A stretch of 64,000 nucleotides of DNA from Pseudomonas sp. GR 6-02. Lineage in GTDB: Bacteria > Pseudomonadota > Gammaproteobacteria > Pseudomonadales > Pseudomonadaceae. Under the pieces are notes generated by a model. It searched no databases, was not told the DNA's origin, and worked only from the letters and a program-made list of their open reading frames with translations. The DNA lies in contig NZ_CP011567.1 in NCBI RefSeq assembly GCF_001655615.1, positions 2,241,001-2,305,000 on the forward strand, given 5' to 3'. The translations under genes and the position numbers were made by a program. Numbering within the stretch: position 1 is the first letter of the stretch; every line of letters begins with the position of its first letter. This document shows positions 27,759-38,683 of the stretch, piece after piece.

Positions 27759-30398
27759 ATGGTTCAAGTTCGCAAACTGGTGTTAGCAATAGCGGCCGCC
27801 TCGGCGCTGTCCTCCGGTATGGCGCATGCCCTCGGGCTTGGGGAATTGACCCTGAAATCGACGCTGAACCAGCCTCTGGTAGCAGAAATCGAGTTGCTCG
27901 ACGTCAAGGATCTCACGGCTGCCGAAGTGGTGCCGAGCCTGGCCTCGCCCGAAGATTTCGCCAAGGCCGGTGTCGATCGTCAGGCGTTCCTCAACGACCT
28001 GACTTTCACGCCGGTGCTTAACGCCAGCGGCAAAAGCATCCTGCGCATCACCTCCAGCAAACCGCTGTCCGAACCGATGGTGAAATTCCTGGTTCAGGTG
28101 ATGTGGCCAAGCGGTCGTCTGCTGCGTGATTACAGCGTGCTGCTCGATCCGTCCAAATTCTCGCCGCAAACCGCCGATGCCGCCGCGCAACCGGCGCCAG
28201 CCCAGGCGGTGACCGCGCCAGTCACCGGCGCGACCAAATCGACGCAATACACCACCACGTCGCGCGATACCTTATGGGAAATCGCCGCGAAGGCGCGTAA
28301 CGGTGGATCGATCCAGCAAACCATGCTGGCCATCCAGGCGCTGAACCCGGATGCCTTTATCGACGGCAACATCAACCGGCTGAAAGCCGGCCAGGTGCTG
28401 CGTCTGCCGGATCAGGTGCAAAGCGCCAGCCTGCCGCAACCCAAGGCCATCGCTGAAGTCGCGGCGCAGAACTCTGCATGGCGCCACGGTCGTCGCTATG
28501 TGGCGAAGCCTGGAAGCGGGCAGCAGCAACTCGACGCCACCAAGCGTGCTCGCGGTGACGGCGCTTCGTCGCAAATCGCCACGGACAAGCTGAGCCTGGT
28601 CTCTGCCGACACCGGCAAGGGCCGTGGCAAAGGTGCCGCCGGTGATGCGAAAGCCTTGAGCAACAAGCTGGCCGTGACCCAGGAAAGCCTCGACACGGCT
28701 CGCCGTGACAACGCTGAACTGAAAAGCCGCATGAACGACCTGCAAAGCCAGCTGGACAAGCTGCAGCGCCTGATCGAACTGAAGAATAATCAGTTGGCCA
28801 AGCTGCAAGCCGAAGGCGGCGCGGGCGCACCGGCGGCTACGACCGCTCCGGCGATGTCGGCCGAGCTGGCAGCCAGCCCGGCGGCAACACCTGTTGAAGT
28901 GACTCCGGCGGCTCCTGCGCCGGAAGTCGTTCCGGCGCCAGCCGTCGAGCCGACGCCTGTGGCGTCCGACGAGCAGAAATTCAACGAACTGCTGACCAAC
29001 CCGATCCTGCTGGGTCTGGTGGGTGGCGGTGCAGTGGTTCTGCTGCTCTTGCTGCTGTTGCTGGCCCGTCGCCGCAAAGCTCAGCAAGAAGCAGAAAAAC
29101 ATCTGCGCATGGCCCGTGCCTTGGCTGAGGAGCAAGAGTTCTCCGCCGACCTCGACCTGCCGGAAAGCAGCTTCGAAGGTCTGGAAGTCCCGCCGCCAAG
29201 CGTGAAACTCGCGACCGCACCAACGCCTGCACCTGCACCGGCCCCGGTGATTGCCCCGGTTGTGATGACGCCACCGATCGCTGCACCGTTGGTTGCGCCT
29301 GCCGCCGAACGCTCTGACGACGTCTTGGCCCAGGCTCAGTCGCACATCGCGGCTGGTCGCCTGAATCAGGCTGCCGCGCTGCTGGAAGACGCTATCAAGC
29401 AAGAGCCGCAACGCAGCGACCTGCGCCTGAAGCTGATGGAAGTCTACGGTCAGCAGGGCGATCGCGATGCGTTCGTCGCTCAGGAGCGTCAACTGGTGGC
29501 CAACGGCGACAACTTCGCCCGGGTCGAACAGCTGAAAAGCCGCTTCCCGGCCATGGTGGTCGCGGCGGTGGGCGGTCTGGCCGCCGCAGCTGTCGCCGCC
29601 GAGCTGGACGCACAGTACGTCAAGGACCTGCTGCTGGACGAGCCGCAAGCCCCGGAACCGGCATTGGCTGACTTTGACAGTGCTTTCGATCTGAGTCTCG
29701 ACGATCTGGAAGCGGCTACTCCGATCACGCCTGCGGTTGCAGTCGAGCCGGCACCGCAGCCACAGCCTGAGCCAGAACCAGAGTCTCTGGCTGAGCTGGA
29801 TGAGTTTCCGCTGGACGACGACCTGAGCTTTGAGTCGGTGTTGCAACAACAGACTGAAATCAAGGAAAGCCTCGACGACCTGTCGGACTTTGACCTGGAC
29901 ATGGATCTGGGCGGCGATGCTTCCCCGGAGACTCTGGCTGAAGACGACTTCCTGCTGAGCCTGGATGACGACCTCAAGGACTTGCCTGTCGCTGAAGTGC
30001 CGACCGTCACTGAGGCGCCAACGGTGACTGAGGCGCCGCTCGACGATCTGGAGTTGCCGGCTGATTTCGATCTGTCGCTGGCCGATGAAATGGACGCCGC
30101 CCCGGGTAAGCCTGACGCCTTTGAAAACGAACTCAACGACGTCAATGCCGAGCTGGATCGTTTGTCCCAGAGCCTCGGCGAGCCAAGCTTCACCGAGGAA
30201 GATGCGTTGGCCGCGTCAGATGACGAGCTCGATTTCCTCTCTGGTGCTGATGAAGTCGCCACCAAACTCGACTTGGCCCAGGCCTACATCGACATGGGCG
30301 ACAATGACGGTGCTCGGGACATCCTCAATGAGGTGGTGACCGAGGGCGATGCGGGGCAGAAGAGCGAAGCCAAGGAAATGCTCTCGCGTCTGGCGTGA
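27759..30398 (+). CDS. fimV: FimV, pole-organising peptidoglycan-binding protein
   Basis: Inner-membrane hub for type IV pilus assembly, twitching and cell polarity in Pseudomonas. 879 residues. Signal peptide 1-24 (AHA before LGLGELTLKS); conserved N-terminal domain with MWPSGRLLRDYSVLLDP; LysM at about 160-215; coiled coil at about 305-350; Pro/Ala linker; membrane span at about 412-438; long acidic cytoplasmic part; and a C-terminal TPR-type motif with LDLAQAYIDMGDNDGARDIL at 830-879. Slightly shorter than what I recall for P. aeruginosa (about 920). Followed by a terminator. Confidence 0.96.
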   Translation: MVQVRKLVLAIAAASALSSGMAHALGLGELTLKSTLNQPLVAEIELLDVKDLTAAEVVPSLASPEDFAKAGVDRQAFLNDLTFTPVLNASGKSILRITSSKPLSEPMVKFLVQVMWPSGRLLRDYSVLLDPSKFSPQTADAAAQPAPAQAVTAPVTGATKSTQYTTTSRDTLWEIAAKARNGGSIQQTMLAIQALNPDAFIDGNINRLKAGQVLRLPDQVQSASLPQPKAIAEVAAQNSAWRHGRRYVAKPGSGQQQLDATKRARGDGASSQIATDKLSLVSADTGKGRGKGAAGDAKALSNKLAVTQESLDTARRDNAELKSRMNDLQSQLDKLQRLIELKNNQLAKLQAEGGAGAPAATTAPAMSAELAASPAATPVEVTPAAPAPEVVPAPAVEPTPVASDEQKFNELLTNPILLGLVGGGAVVLLLLLLLLARRRKAQQEAEKHLRMARALAEEQEFSADLDLPESSFEGLEVPPPSVKLATAPTPAPAPAPVIAPVVMTPPIAAPLVAPAAERSDDVLAQAQSHIAAGRLNQAAALLEDAIKQEPQRSDLRLKLMEVYGQQGDRDAFVAQERQLVANGDNFARVEQLKSRFPAMVVAAVGGLAAAAVAAELDAQYVKDLLLDEPQAPEPALADFDSAFDLSLDDLEAATPITPAVAVEPAPQPQPEPEPESLAELDEFPLDDDLSFESVLQQQTEIKESLDDLSDFDLDMDLGGDASPETLAEDDFLLSLDDDLKDLPVAEVPTVTEAPTVTEAPLDDLELPADFDLSLADEMDAAPGKPDAFENELNDVNAELDRLSQSLGEPSFTEEDALAASDDELDFLSGADEVATKLDLAQAYIDMGDNDGARDILNEVVTEGDAGQKSEAKEMLSRLA

Positions 30399-30417
30399 AT
30401 CGTCGGTAAGGCTTAAA

Positions 30418-30455
30418 CAAAACGGCAGCCCATCCAGGCTGCCGTTTTTGTTTGG
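30418..30455 (+). terminator. Terminator of fimV
   Basis: Stem aaaacggcagcc / ggctgccgtttt with a 7-base loop and a T-rich tail, 20 bases after the fimV stop. Confidence 0.9.
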
Positions 30456-30523
30456 GGGGTGCGATGGGGTTGGTACATTCAACGCCGTGTCACAGTTACA
30501 CTGGCATCCCGGTCCGGCGGCCT

Positions 30524-30529
30524 TATAAT
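30524..30529 (+). promoter_or_regulatory. Consensus -10 box before truA
   Basis: TATAAT in GC-rich surroundings, after the fimV terminator and 66 bases before the truA ATG. The -35 region (about 30501-30506, CTGGCA) is poor. Confidence 0.45.
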
Positions 30530-30594
30530 GCCTGCCTTTGCGTAGATCAGCAGGCTGTCACCCCTTGGCAAATATAGATAATCCGGCCGCCGAA

Positions 30595-31419
30595 ATGGCG
30601 GCCGACGGCTTTTTCCGGATCGCGTTGGGCGTTGAATATAAAGGTTCGCGTTATCGCGGCTGGCAACGTCAGGCCTCCGGTGTGGACACGGTGCAGGAGC
30701 TTCTTGAAAAGGCCTTGTCCAAAGTCGCCGACTCACCCGTGTCGCTGCATTGCGCCGGGCGCACCGACGCCGGTGTGCATGCTTGCGGCCAAGTGGTGCA
30801 TTTCGACACCCAGGTTGAGCGCTCGATGAAGGCCTGGGTCATGGGTGCCAACATCAACTTGCCGCACGACATCAGCGTCAGCTGGGCCAAGGTCATGCCG
30901 GCGCATTTCCATGCGCGGTTCAAAGCCATCGCCCGGCGCTATCGCTACGTGATCTACAACGATCAGATCCGCCCGGCGCACCTGAACGAAGAAATCACCT
31001 GGAACCACCGCCCGCTGGACGTTGAGCGCATGTCCGAGGCCGCCCAGTATCTGGTCGGCACCCACGACTTCAGTGCTTTCCGCGCCGGCCAGTGCCAGGC
31101 CAAGTCGCCGATCAAGGAGCTGCATCACCTGCGCGTTACCCGCCATGGCAAAATGATCGTGCTGGATATCCGTGCCAGTGCGTTCCTGCACCACATGGTG
31201 CGCAACATCGCAGGCGTCTTGATGACTATCGGTGCTGGCGAGCGTCCCGTGGAGTGGATGAAAGAGGTGCTGGAGAGTCGTATTCGCCGTTCCGGTGGGG
31301 TGACGGCTCATCCGTTTGGTCTGTATCTGGTGCAGGTCGAGTATCGCGACGAGTTCGAATTGCCCGAGCGTTACATCGGCCCACACTTCCTCACCGGCTT
31401 CTCGGAACTTGACGGCTGA
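30595..31419 (+). CDS. truA: tRNA pseudouridine(38-40) synthase
   Basis: Converts uridines 38-40 in the anticodon stem. Started at ATG 30595 the protein has 274 residues and opens MAADGFFRIALGVEYKGSRY, the usual start of the Pseudomonas enzyme; an upstream TTG frame adds 19 unlikely residues. The catalytic aspartate is in CAGRTDAGVHA near residue 59, and HHMVRNIAGVL is conserved near 200. trpF follows 63 bases later. Confidence 0.96.
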   Translation: MAADGFFRIALGVEYKGSRYRGWQRQASGVDTVQELLEKALSKVADSPVSLHCAGRTDAGVHACGQVVHFDTQVERSMKAWVMGANINLPHDISVSWAKVMPAHFHARFKAIARRYRYVIYNDQIRPAHLNEEITWNHRPLDVERMSEAAQYLVGTHDFSAFRAGQCQAKSPIKELHHLRVTRHGKMIVLDIRASAFLHHMVRNIAGVLMTIGAGERPVEWMKEVLESRIRRSGGVTAHPFGLYLVQVEYRDEFELPERYIGPHFLTGFSELDG

Positions 31420-31482
31420 CGCCTTCGAACGCTTTTGATACCATCCGGGACTTTCCCGCAATTGCCCTGAGGTTCTATCGAC

Positions 31483-32115
31483 ATGTCGGCCGTTCGCAGC
31501 AAAATTTGTGGGATTACCCGCATAGAGGATGCGTTGGCGGCGGTTGAGGCCGGGGCCGATGCCATCGGATTTGTGTTCTACGCCAAAAGCCCGCGGGCCG
31601 TGACGTTCCAGCAGGCGAGGGCGATCATCAAGGCCTTGCCGCCGTTCGTGACCACCGTGGGTTTGTTCGTCAACGCCAGCCGTTGCGAGTTGGGGGAAAT
31701 CCTCGATGCCGTGCCACTGGACCTGTTGCAGTTCCATGGCGACGAAACCGCCGCTGATTGCGAAGGCTGGCACCGACCGTACATCAAGGCATTGCGGGTC
31801 AAGGCCGGTGATGACATCGCGGCAGCTTGTGACGCATACCCAAGTGCCAGCGGTATTTTGCTCGACGCCTATGTCGAAGGTGTTCCTGGTGGAACCGGTG
31901 AAGCCTTCGATTGGTCACTGATACCGCAAGGCTTGAGCAAGCCGATCATCCTGGCGGGTGGCTTGACGCCAGATAACGTCGCCGAGGCGATTGCCCGGGT
32001 TCGGCCTTACGCGGTGGACGTCAGCGGAGGGGTAGAGGCGAGCAAGGGCATCAAGGATCACGCAAAGATTCAGGCATTCATCAAAGCGGTACGCGGTAGC
32101 ACGTCGTTGATGTGA
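31483..32115 (+). CDS. trpF: N-(5'-phosphoribosyl)anthranilate isomerase
   Basis: Amadori rearrangement step in tryptophan synthesis. 210-residue TIM barrel. Catalytic cysteine in [12 protein letters not shown] near residue 8; phosphate-binding segments [14 protein letters not shown] and [10 protein letters not shown] are intact, with the catalytic aspartate in LLDAY. Stand-alone trpF apart from other trp genes, placed with truA and accD, is the known Pseudomonas order. Confidence 0.97.
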   Translation: MSAVRSKICGITRIEDALAAVEAGADAIGFVFYAKSPRAVTFQQARAIIKALPPFVTTVGLFVNASRCELGEILDAVPLDLLQFHGDETAADCEGWHRPYIKALRVKAGDDIAAACDAYPSASGILLDAYVEGVPGGTGEAFDWSLIPQGLSKPIILAGGLTPDNVAEAIARVRPYAVDVSGGVEASKGIKDHAKIQAFIKAVRGSTSLM

Positions 32116-32206
32116 CGGCTGGCAGACTGCCGCCGTCCACTGCTCTGTACAAAAGAGGTGCACCTGCACAAAGCAGGCATGGCTGAGAATTTTTGGGTCG
32201 TACGCA

Positions 32207-32225
32207 GGTCAGCGTCTCGCTGACC
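32207..32225. other. Hairpin in accD leader
   Basis: ggtcagcg and cgctgacc form an 8-bp stem with a 3-base loop between trpF and accD, about 100 bases before the accD start. It has no T-run; possible leader structure. Confidence 0.4.
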
Positions 32226-32327
32226 CGGCAATCCATCGATCATCGCTACACATATGAATTTAGCTCAAGGGCATACGCGGGGCTGCGAACCAGAGCGTTC
32301 GGGCCGCCGGTACTGGAGAAAGAAAGC

Positions 32328-33248
32328 ATGAGCAACTGGTTAGTAGACAAACTGATCCCTTCGATCATGCGTTCCGAGGTCAAGAAGAGCTCGGTGCCTG
32401 AAGGTCTGTGGCACAAATGCCCGTCTTGCGAGGCGGTGCTGTATCGTCCGGAGCTGGAAAAGACCCTGGACGTTTGCCCCAAGTGCAACCACCACATGCG
32501 TATCGGCGCACGCGCGCGCATCGACATCTTCCTCGACGCTGAAGGTCGTGCCGAACTGGGCGCGGACCTGGAGCCGGTTGACCGTCTGAAATTCCGTGAC
32601 GGCAAGAAGTACAAGGATCGCCTGACCGCTGCACAAAAGCAGACCGGCGAAAAAGACGCACTGATCTCCATGAGCGGCACCTTGCTGGGCATGCCGGTCG
32701 TGGTGTCGGCTTTCGAATTCTCCTTCATGGGTGGCTCGATGGGTGCCATCGTCGGTGAGCGCTTTGTGCGCGCCGCCAACTACGCCCTGGAAAACCGTTG
32801 CCCGATGATCTGCTTCTCCGCTTCCGGCGGTGCACGGATGCAGGAAGCGCTGATCTCCCTGATGCAAATGGCCAAGACCTCCGCGGTGCTGGCACGTCTG
32901 CGCGAAGAAGGCATTCCGTTCATCTCGGTGCTGACCGACCCGGTCTACGGCGGTGTTTCCGCCAGTCTGGCGATGCTCGGCGACGTGATCGTCGGTGAGC
33001 CGAAAGCCCTGATCGGTTTCGCCGGTCCGCGCGTGATCGAACAAACCGTTCGCGAAAAACTGCCGGAAGGCTTCCAGCGCAGCGAGTTCCTGCTGGAGCA
33101 CGGCGCGATCGACATGATCATCCCTCGTCAGGAGCTGCGTCCCCGTCTGGGCAACCTGTTGGCGCAACTGACCGGCAAGCCGACGCCTAAATTCGTCGCC
33201 GCGCCAGTCGAGCCGATCGTGGTCCCACCGGTACCTGCGAACCTATGA
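32328..33248 (+). CDS. accD: Acetyl-CoA carboxylase carboxyltransferase subunit beta
   Basis: Transfers carboxyl from biotin to acetyl-CoA to make malonyl-CoA, with AccA. 306 residues from ATG 32328 (GGAGAAAGAAAGC site). The four-cysteine zinc ribbon is [10 protein letters not shown]...VCPKCNHH at about residues 27-49, followed by the crotonase-like carboxyltransferase domain with [10 protein letters not shown] and [10 protein letters not shown] short proline-rich tail ends the protein. The stop overlaps the folC start by four bases. Confidence 0.97.
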   Translation: MSNWLVDKLIPSIMRSEVKKSSVPEGLWHKCPSCEAVLYRPELEKTLDVCPKCNHHMRIGARARIDIFLDAEGRAELGADLEPVDRLKFRDGKKYKDRLTAAQKQTGEKDALISMSGTLLGMPVVVSAFEFSFMGGSMGAIVGERFVRAANYALENRCPMICFSASGGARMQEALISLMQMAKTSAVLARLREEGIPFISVLTDPVYGGVSASLAMLGDVIVGEPKALIGFAGPRVIEQTVREKLPEGFQRSEFLLEHGAIDMIIPRQELRPRLGNLLAQLTGKPTPKFVAAPVEPIVVPPVPANL

Positions 33249-34552
33249 TCGAGCGCACCCTTGGCGAGTGGCTCGCCTACCTTGAACAGTTGCATCCTTC
33301 GGCCATCGACATGGGGTTGGAGCGTTCGCAACAGGTAGCGTCCCGCATGGGGCTGGGCAAGCCGGCGCCTCGGGTGATCACGGTCACCGGCACCAACGGC
33401 AAAGGGTCTACCTGCGCATTCGTGGCTTCATTGCTGCGGTCGCAGGGCCTGAACGTGGGTGTCTACAATTCTCCGCACCTGCTGCGTTACAACGAGCGGG
33501 TGCAGGTCAATGGTGTCGAAGCCACTGACGCGCAGCTGTGTGAAGCCTTTGCCGCGGTCGAGGCGGGTCGCGGCGAAACATCCCTGACTTACTTCGAAAT
33601 GGGCACCCTGGCGGCGTTCTGGCTGTTTCAACAGGCCGGTCTCGATGCGGTGGTGCTGGAAGTCGGCCTGGGCGGGCGCCTGGACACGGTCAACGTGGTG
33701 GACGCCGATATCGCGCTGGTCACCAGCATTGGTGTCGACCATGCGGATTACCTGGGTGATACCCGCGAATCCGTGGCCTTCGAAAAGGCCGGAATCTTCC
33801 GCCAGGGCGCTCCTGCACTGTGCGGCGATCTGAATCCTCCTCAACCTCTGCTGGATAAGGCGCGCGAGCTCAATTGCCCGTTTTTCCTGCGTGGGCGCGA
33901 TTTCGACCTCGGTATCACCGATTACAACTGGCAATGGCGCGGCGTTGATGCTCAAGGGCGTGCGGTCGAATTGCACGATCTGCCATTGCTCGATCTGCCG
34001 ATGGAAAACGCTGCACTGGCGTTGCAGGCTTACCTTCTGCTCGGTTTGCCTTGGGTGGATGCGCAGATTATTGAAGCGTTGAAAGCGACGCGGATCGTCG
34101 GTCGTCTTGATCGTCGGCAGTTCGACTGGCAGGGCAAGCGTCTGAATCTGCTGCTGGACGTGGGGCACAACCCTCACGCGGCAGAATATCTGGCTCGGCG
34201 TCTGGCCAGTCGACCGCTGGCCGGCAAGCGTCTGGCGGTGTTCGGGTTGTTGGCGGACAAGGACCTGGATGGTGTTGTCGGTGAATTGAATGCTAGTGTC
34301 CAGCATTGGGCCGTCGCGCCGCTGGATTCGCCGCGGGCACGGCCGGTAGCTCAGTTGCACGCAGCGTTGCAGAACCTTGGCGCCTCGGTTACGTCCTATG
34401 ACAGCGTGGCCGCTGCCCTGGAAGGGCAGTGCGCGCAGGCGACGAGCGACGACGAGATTCTGTTATTCGGATCATTTTATTGTGTCGCCGAGGCCCTTGA
34501 GTGGCTGGCCCGGCGCTCCACGGAGGAAGCGGCAAATGGCTTTGCTGGATAA
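33245..34552 (+). CDS. folC: Folylpolyglutamate synthase / dihydrofolate synthase
   Basis: Adds glutamate to dihydropteroate and tetrahydrofolate. 435 residues of the Mur-ligase type. The P-loop is [12 protein letters not shown] near residue 48; [13 protein letters not shown] and [13 protein letters not shown] are folate-ligase signatures; DVGHNPHA marks the C-terminal domain. Overlaps accD by four bases and dedD by seventeen, so accD-folC-dedD are probably one operon. Confidence 0.96.
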   Translation: MIERTLGEWLAYLEQLHPSAIDMGLERSQQVASRMGLGKPAPRVITVTGTNGKGSTCAFVASLLRSQGLNVGVYNSPHLLRYNERVQVNGVEATDAQLCEAFAAVEAGRGETSLTYFEMGTLAAFWLFQQAGLDAVVLEVGLGGRLDTVNVVDADIALVTSIGVDHADYLGDTRESVAFEKAGIFRQGAPALCGDLNPPQPLLDKARELNCPFFLRGRDFDLGITDYNWQWRGVDAQGRAVELHDLPLLDLPMENAALALQAYLLLGLPWVDAQIIEALKATRIVGRLDRRQFDWQGKRLNLLLDVGHNPHAAEYLARRLASRPLAGKRLAVFGLLADKDLDGVVGELNASVQHWAVAPLDSPRARPVAQLHAALQNLGASVTSYDSVAAALEGQCAQATSDDEILLFGSFYCVAEALEWLARRSTEEAANGFAG

Positions 34553-35198
34553 GGCGTACAAGCAGCGCATGGTCGGTGCCTTGGTGCTGGTGGCGCTGGC
34601 GGTGATTTTCTTGCCGATGCTGTTTTCCCGTCAGGACGAACAGCGCCAGGTAAGGGTCGACGCGCCTGCCGCACCGCATGCCTCCTCGTTACCGCAAGTG
34701 CAGATCGAGCCGGTCGCGGTGCCTGAACCACAGGCATTGCCGCAAGAGCCTGTGCCAAGCGACGACGAAATTGCCGAGCAGCAAGCGCCGTCGGCACCGA
34801 TTGCACCAACGGCTCCCGTAGCGCCAGCGCCGCCGGCTGCCAAGCCAGTCGCGCCGCCAGCAGCGCCAGTTGCCAAGCCTGTGCCGGCACCTGCCCAGCC
34901 AATCGCGGTTGCACCGACCAAGCCGGTCGCTACTCCAAGTCGCGTCGATGCCAATGGCCTGTCGGTCAGCTGGTCGGTGCAACTGGCAAGCCTGGCGAGC
35001 CGTGAGAGTGCTGAAAGTTTGCAGAAAACCCTGCGCAGCCAAGGCTATAACGCCTACATTCGCTCCGCCGATGGCAAGAATCGAGTGTTCGTCGGGCCGC
35101 TGATCGAGCGTGCGGAAGCCGATCGTCTGCGTGATTTGTTGAGTCGCCAGCAGAACCTCAAGGGTTTTGTGGTGCGTTTCCAGCCTGAGCGCGGCTAA
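34536..35198 (+). CDS. dedD: DedD-like SPOR-domain inner-membrane protein
   Basis: 220 residues from ATG 34536, inside the folC end, with GGAGGAAGCGG as ribosome site. A short cytoplasmic start, one membrane helix at about 12-30 (MVGALVLVALAVIFLPML), a long Ala/Pro-rich periplasmic linker, then a SPOR domain at about 143-216 (WSVQLASLASRESAE, NRVFVGPL). SPOR domains bind denuded septal peptidoglycan; E. coli DedD helps division and has the same folC-dedD-cvpA-purF context. Confidence 0.92.
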   Translation: MALLDKAYKQRMVGALVLVALAVIFLPMLFSRQDEQRQVRVDAPAAPHASSLPQVQIEPVAVPEPQALPQEPVPSDDEIAEQQAPSAPIAPTAPVAPAPPAAKPVAPPAAPVAKPVPAPAQPIAVAPTKPVATPSRVDANGLSVSWSVQLASLASRESAESLQKTLRSQGYNAYIRSADGKNRVFVGPLIERAEADRLRDLLSRQQNLKGFVVRFQPERG

Positions 35199-35296
35199 AT
35201 CTATCACCCCGATTTGAAAAGCACTGACAATCTCAGCTTACCGACAGCCATGGGCTCTGCTAAAATGCGCCGCCTCATCTGTCTGTAGGCTGCACT

Positions 35297-35857
35297 GTGC
35301 CATTTACCTGGGTTGACTGGGCGATCGTTGCAATCATCGCCATCTCCGCTTTGATCAGTCTGAGCCGCGGCTTCGTCAAGGAAGCACTCTCGCTGCTGAC
35401 CTGGATCATCGCAGGAGTCGTTGCCTGGATGTTCGGTGGTTCATTGTCCGAGTACCTGGGCGGATATATTGCTACGCCGTCGGCTCGTGTGATCACGGGC
35501 TGTGCCATCATGTTTGTCGCCACTTTAATCGTAGGCGCAATGATCAATTATCTTATCGGCGAGTTGGTTCGCGTCACCGGGCTATCCGGGACCGATCGAT
35601 TCCTCGGCATGGCTTTCGGCGGGGCGCGTGGCGTGTTGCTGGTGGTCGTGGCGGTCGGGCTGTTGAGCCTGGGGCCGGTACAGCAGGACGAGTGGTGGAA
35701 AGAGTCACAGCTCGTGCCAAAATTTCTATTGGTCGCAGACTGGTCCAAAAACCTGATCCTCGGGTGGAGCAGTCAGTGGCTTGCCAGCGGAATCAGCGTA
35801 CCCGCTGATATTCCGTTCAAGGAGCACCTCTTGCCGACGGCCAAAACGCCTCAGTGA
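35297..35857 (+). CDS. cvpA: CvpA family membrane protein
   Basis: Inner-membrane protein of 186 residues with about four hydrophobic helices, opening MPFTWVDWAIVAIIAISALISL from a GTG start at 35297. The conserved LSRGFVKEALSLLTWI loop is present. CvpA was named for colicin V production in E. coli and sits before purF there too; its general function is unsettled. purF follows 41 bases later. Confidence 0.94.
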   Translation: MPFTWVDWAIVAIIAISALISLSRGFVKEALSLLTWIIAGVVAWMFGGSLSEYLGGYIATPSARVITGCAIMFVATLIVGAMINYLIGELVRVTGLSGTDRFLGMAFGGARGVLLVVVAVGLLSLGPVQQDEWWKESQLVPKFLLVADWSKNLILGWSSQWLASGISVPADIPFKEHLLPTAKTPQ

Positions 35858-35898
35858 GTTGTGTTCAGTTCAGATCCATTAAGTAGGGGTTGCGTCGC

Positions 35899-37404
35899 AT
35901 GTGTGGCATCGTCGGTATCGTCGGTAAGTCGAACGTCAATCAGGCGCTGTATGACGCGCTAACCGTCCTCCAGCACCGCGGCCAGGACGCTGCCGGTATC
36001 GTGACCAGCCACGATGGCCGGTTATTCCTGCGCAAGGACAATGGCCTGGTGCGTGACGTGTTCCATCAGCGTCACATGCAGCGCCTGGTCGGCCACATGG
36101 GCATTGGCCATGTGCGTTATCCGACCGCGGGCAGCTCGACCTCGGCCGAAGCTCAACCGTTTTACGTCAACTCGCCGTACGGCATTACCCTGGCGCACAA
36201 CGGTAACCTGACCAACGTTGAACAATTGGCCAAGGAGATTTACGAATCTGACCTGCGCCACGTCAACACCAACTCCGATTCGGAAGTGCTGCTCAACGTG
36301 TTCGCACACGAGCTGGCCCAGCGTGGCAAGTTGCAGCCGACTGAAGAAGACGTGTTCGCGGCCGTCACCGACGTGCATAACCGTTGCGTCGGTGGTTACG
36401 CAGTCGTGGCGATGGTGACCGGTTATGGCATCGTCGGTTTCCGCGATCCGCACGGCATCCGCCCAATCGTTTTCGGTCAGCGTCATACCGACGAAGGCGT
36501 CGAGTACATGATCGCCTCCGAAAGCGTCTCCCTGGACGTGCTCGGTTTCACCCTGATTCGCGACCTGGCACCGGGCGAAGCGGTCTACATTACTGAAGAC
36601 GGCAAGCTGCACACCCGTCAGTGCGCGACCAACCCGTCGCTGACCCCGTGCATCTTCGAACACGTCTACCTGGCACGTCCGGACTCGATCATCGACGGCG
36701 TTTCGGTTTACAAGGCGCGTCTGCGCATGGGCGAGAAGCTCGCCGAGAAGATCCTGCGCGAGCGTCCGGACCACGACATCGACGTGGTCATCCCGATTCC
36801 GGACACCAGCCGCACCGCGGCCCTGGAGCTGGCGAACCACTTGGGCGTCAAGTTCCGCGAAGGCTTCGTGAAGAACCGCTACATCGGTCGGACCTTCATC
36901 ATGCCGGGTCAGGCTGCGCGGAAAAAATCCGTACGCCAGAAGCTCAACGCCATCGAACTGGAATTCCGCGGCAAGAACGTGATGCTGGTGGACGACTCCA
37001 TCGTTCGTGGCACCACCTGCAAGCAGATCATCCAGATGGCGCGCGAAGCCGGCGCCAAGAACGTCTATTTCTGCTCCGCGGCCCCGGCCGTGCGTTACCC
37101 GAACGTCTACGGCATCGACATGCCGAGCGCTCACGAGCTGATCGCCCACAACCGTTCGACCCAGGACGTGGCCGACCTGATCGGCGCTGACTGGTTGATC
37201 TATCAAGATCTGCCTGACTTGATCGAAGCGGTCGGTGGCGGCAAGATCAAGATCGACAAGTTCGATTGCGCGGTGTTCGATGGCCATTACGTCACCGGCG
37301 ACGTCGACGAGGCTTACCTGAACAAGATCGAGCAGGCACGTAACGATGCCTCCAAGGTCAAGACCCAGGCAGTCAGTGCGATCATTGATCTGTACAACAA
37401 CTGA
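35899..37404 (+). CDS. purF: Amidophosphoribosyltransferase
   Basis: First committed purine step: glutamine plus PRPP gives phosphoribosylamine. Started at ATG 35899 the protein (501 residues) exposes Cys2 (MCGIVGIVG), the N-terminal nucleophile; a start nine bases earlier would bury it. The glutaminase domain covers about 1-235 and the phosphoribosyltransferase domain has the PRPP loop [14 protein letters not shown] near 365. Followed by a terminator. Confidence 0.98.
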   Translation: MCGIVGIVGKSNVNQALYDALTVLQHRGQDAAGIVTSHDGRLFLRKDNGLVRDVFHQRHMQRLVGHMGIGHVRYPTAGSSTSAEAQPFYVNSPYGITLAHNGNLTNVEQLAKEIYESDLRHVNTNSDSEVLLNVFAHELAQRGKLQPTEEDVFAAVTDVHNRCVGGYAVVAMVTGYGIVGFRDPHGIRPIVFGQRHTDEGVEYMIASESVSLDVLGFTLIRDLAPGEAVYITEDGKLHTRQCATNPSLTPCIFEHVYLARPDSIIDGVSVYKARLRMGEKLAEKILRERPDHDIDVVIPIPDTSRTAALELANHLGVKFREGFVKNRYIGRTFIMPGQAARKKSVRQKLNAIELEFRGKNVMLVDDSIVRGTTCKQIIQMAREAGAKNVYFCSAAPAVRYPNVYGIDMPSAHELIAHNRSTQDVADLIGADWLIYQDLPDLIEAVGGGKIKIDKFDCAVFDGHYVTGDVDEAYLNKIEQARNDASKVKTQAVSAIIDLYNN

Positions 37405-37410
37405 GTAACT

Positions 37411-37434
37411 ACCGGCCCTGAGGGGCCGGTTTTG
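37411..37434 (+). terminator. Terminator of purF
   Basis: Stem accggccc / ggggccggt with a short loop and a TTTTG tail, just behind the purF stop. Confidence 0.75.
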
Positions 37435-37471
37435 TATCTACTAAATAAAGAGCAAGGCAAGGAGTGACAGC

Positions 37472-38683
37472 ATGAGTCAGGATTGGGATGCCGGTCGGCT
37501 GGACAGCGACCTCGAAGGCGTAGCGTTCGATACCCTGGCCGTACGCGCCGGTCAGCACCGCACGCCGGAAGGCGAACACGGTGATCCAATGTTCTTCACT
37601 TCCAGCTACGTATTCCGTACCGCCGCCGACGCGGCTGCGCGTTTTGCCGGTGAAGTGCCGGGTAACGTTTACTCGCGCTACACCAACCCGACCGTGCGCG
37701 CGTTCGAAGAGCGCATTGCCGCGCTGGAAAGCGCCGAGCAGGCCGTGGCTACGGCGACTGGCATGGCCGCGATCATGGCGGTGGTAATGAGCCTGTGCAG
37801 TGCCGGCGATCACGTGCTGGTGTCGCGCAGCGTGTTCGGCTCGACCATCAGTCTGTTCGAGAAGTACTTCAAGCGCTTTGGCATCGAAGTCGATTACGTA
37901 GCTCTGGCGGACTTGTCCGGCTGGGATGCGGCGATCAAGGCCAACACCAAATTGCTTTTCGTGGAATCGCCTTCCAACCCACTGGCCGAGCTGGTGGATA
38001 TCACCGCCCTGTCGGAAATCGCTCACGCCAAGGGCGCGATGCTGGTGGTCGACAACTGCTTCTGCACGCCTGCGCTGCAGCAGCCACTGAAGCTGGGCGC
38101 GGACATTGTCGTGCACTCGGCGACCAAGTTCATCGACGGCCAGGGTCGTTGCATGGGCGGTGTCGTGGCGGGTCGCAGCGAGCAGATGAAGGAAGTCGTC
38201 GGTTTCCTGCGCACTGCCGGGCCGACCCTGAGTCCGTTCAATGCCTGGATTTTCCTCAAGGGCCTGGAAACGCTGAGCCTGCGCATGAAGGCGCATTGCG
38301 CCAATGCCCAGCAACTGGCTGAGTGGCTGGAGCAGCAGGACGGCATCGAGAAAGTCCATTACGCCGGCCTCAAGAGCCATCCGCAGCACGAACTGGCCCA
38401 GCGTCAGCAGAAGGGTTTCGGTGCGGTCGTGAGCTTCGAGGTCAAAGGCGGCAAAGAGGGCGCCTGGCGCTTTATCGATGCGACTCGCCTGATCTCCATT
38501 ACCGCCAACCTGGGCGACAGCAAAACCACCATCACGCACCCGAGCACCACCTCTCACGGCCGTCTGGCGCCGCAAGAGCGTGAAGCCGCGGGGATTCGTG
38601 ACAGCCTGATTCGCATTGCGGTCGGTCTGGAAGACGTGGCAGACCTGCAAGCCGATCTGGCGCGCGGGTTGGCTGCCTTGTGA
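37472..38683 (+). CDS. metZ: O-succinylhomoserine sulfhydrylase
   Basis: PLP enzyme forming homocysteine directly from O-succinylhomoserine and sulfide, the Pseudomonas route to methionine. 403 residues of the Cys/Met metabolism family. The PLP lysine is in [13 protein letters not shown] near residue 212; the [17 protein letters not shown] and GMAAI segments are conserved. AAGGAGTG ribosome site. Its TGA overlaps the GTG start of the next gene (GTGA). Confidence 0.95.
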   Translation: MSQDWDAGRLDSDLEGVAFDTLAVRAGQHRTPEGEHGDPMFFTSSYVFRTAADAAARFAGEVPGNVYSRYTNPTVRAFEERIAALESAEQAVATATGMAAIMAVVMSLCSAGDHVLVSRSVFGSTISLFEKYFKRFGIEVDYVALADLSGWDAAIKANTKLLFVESPSNPLAELVDITALSEIAHAKGAMLVVDNCFCTPALQQPLKLGADIVVHSATKFIDGQGRCMGGVVAGRSEQMKEVVGFLRTAGPTLSPFNAWIFLKGLETLSLRMKAHCANAQQLAEWLEQQDGIEKVHYAGLKSHPQHELAQRQQKGFGAVVSFEVKGGKEGAWRFIDATRLISITANLGDSKTTITHPSTTSHGRLAPQEREAAGIRDSLIRIAVGLEDVADLQADLARGLAAL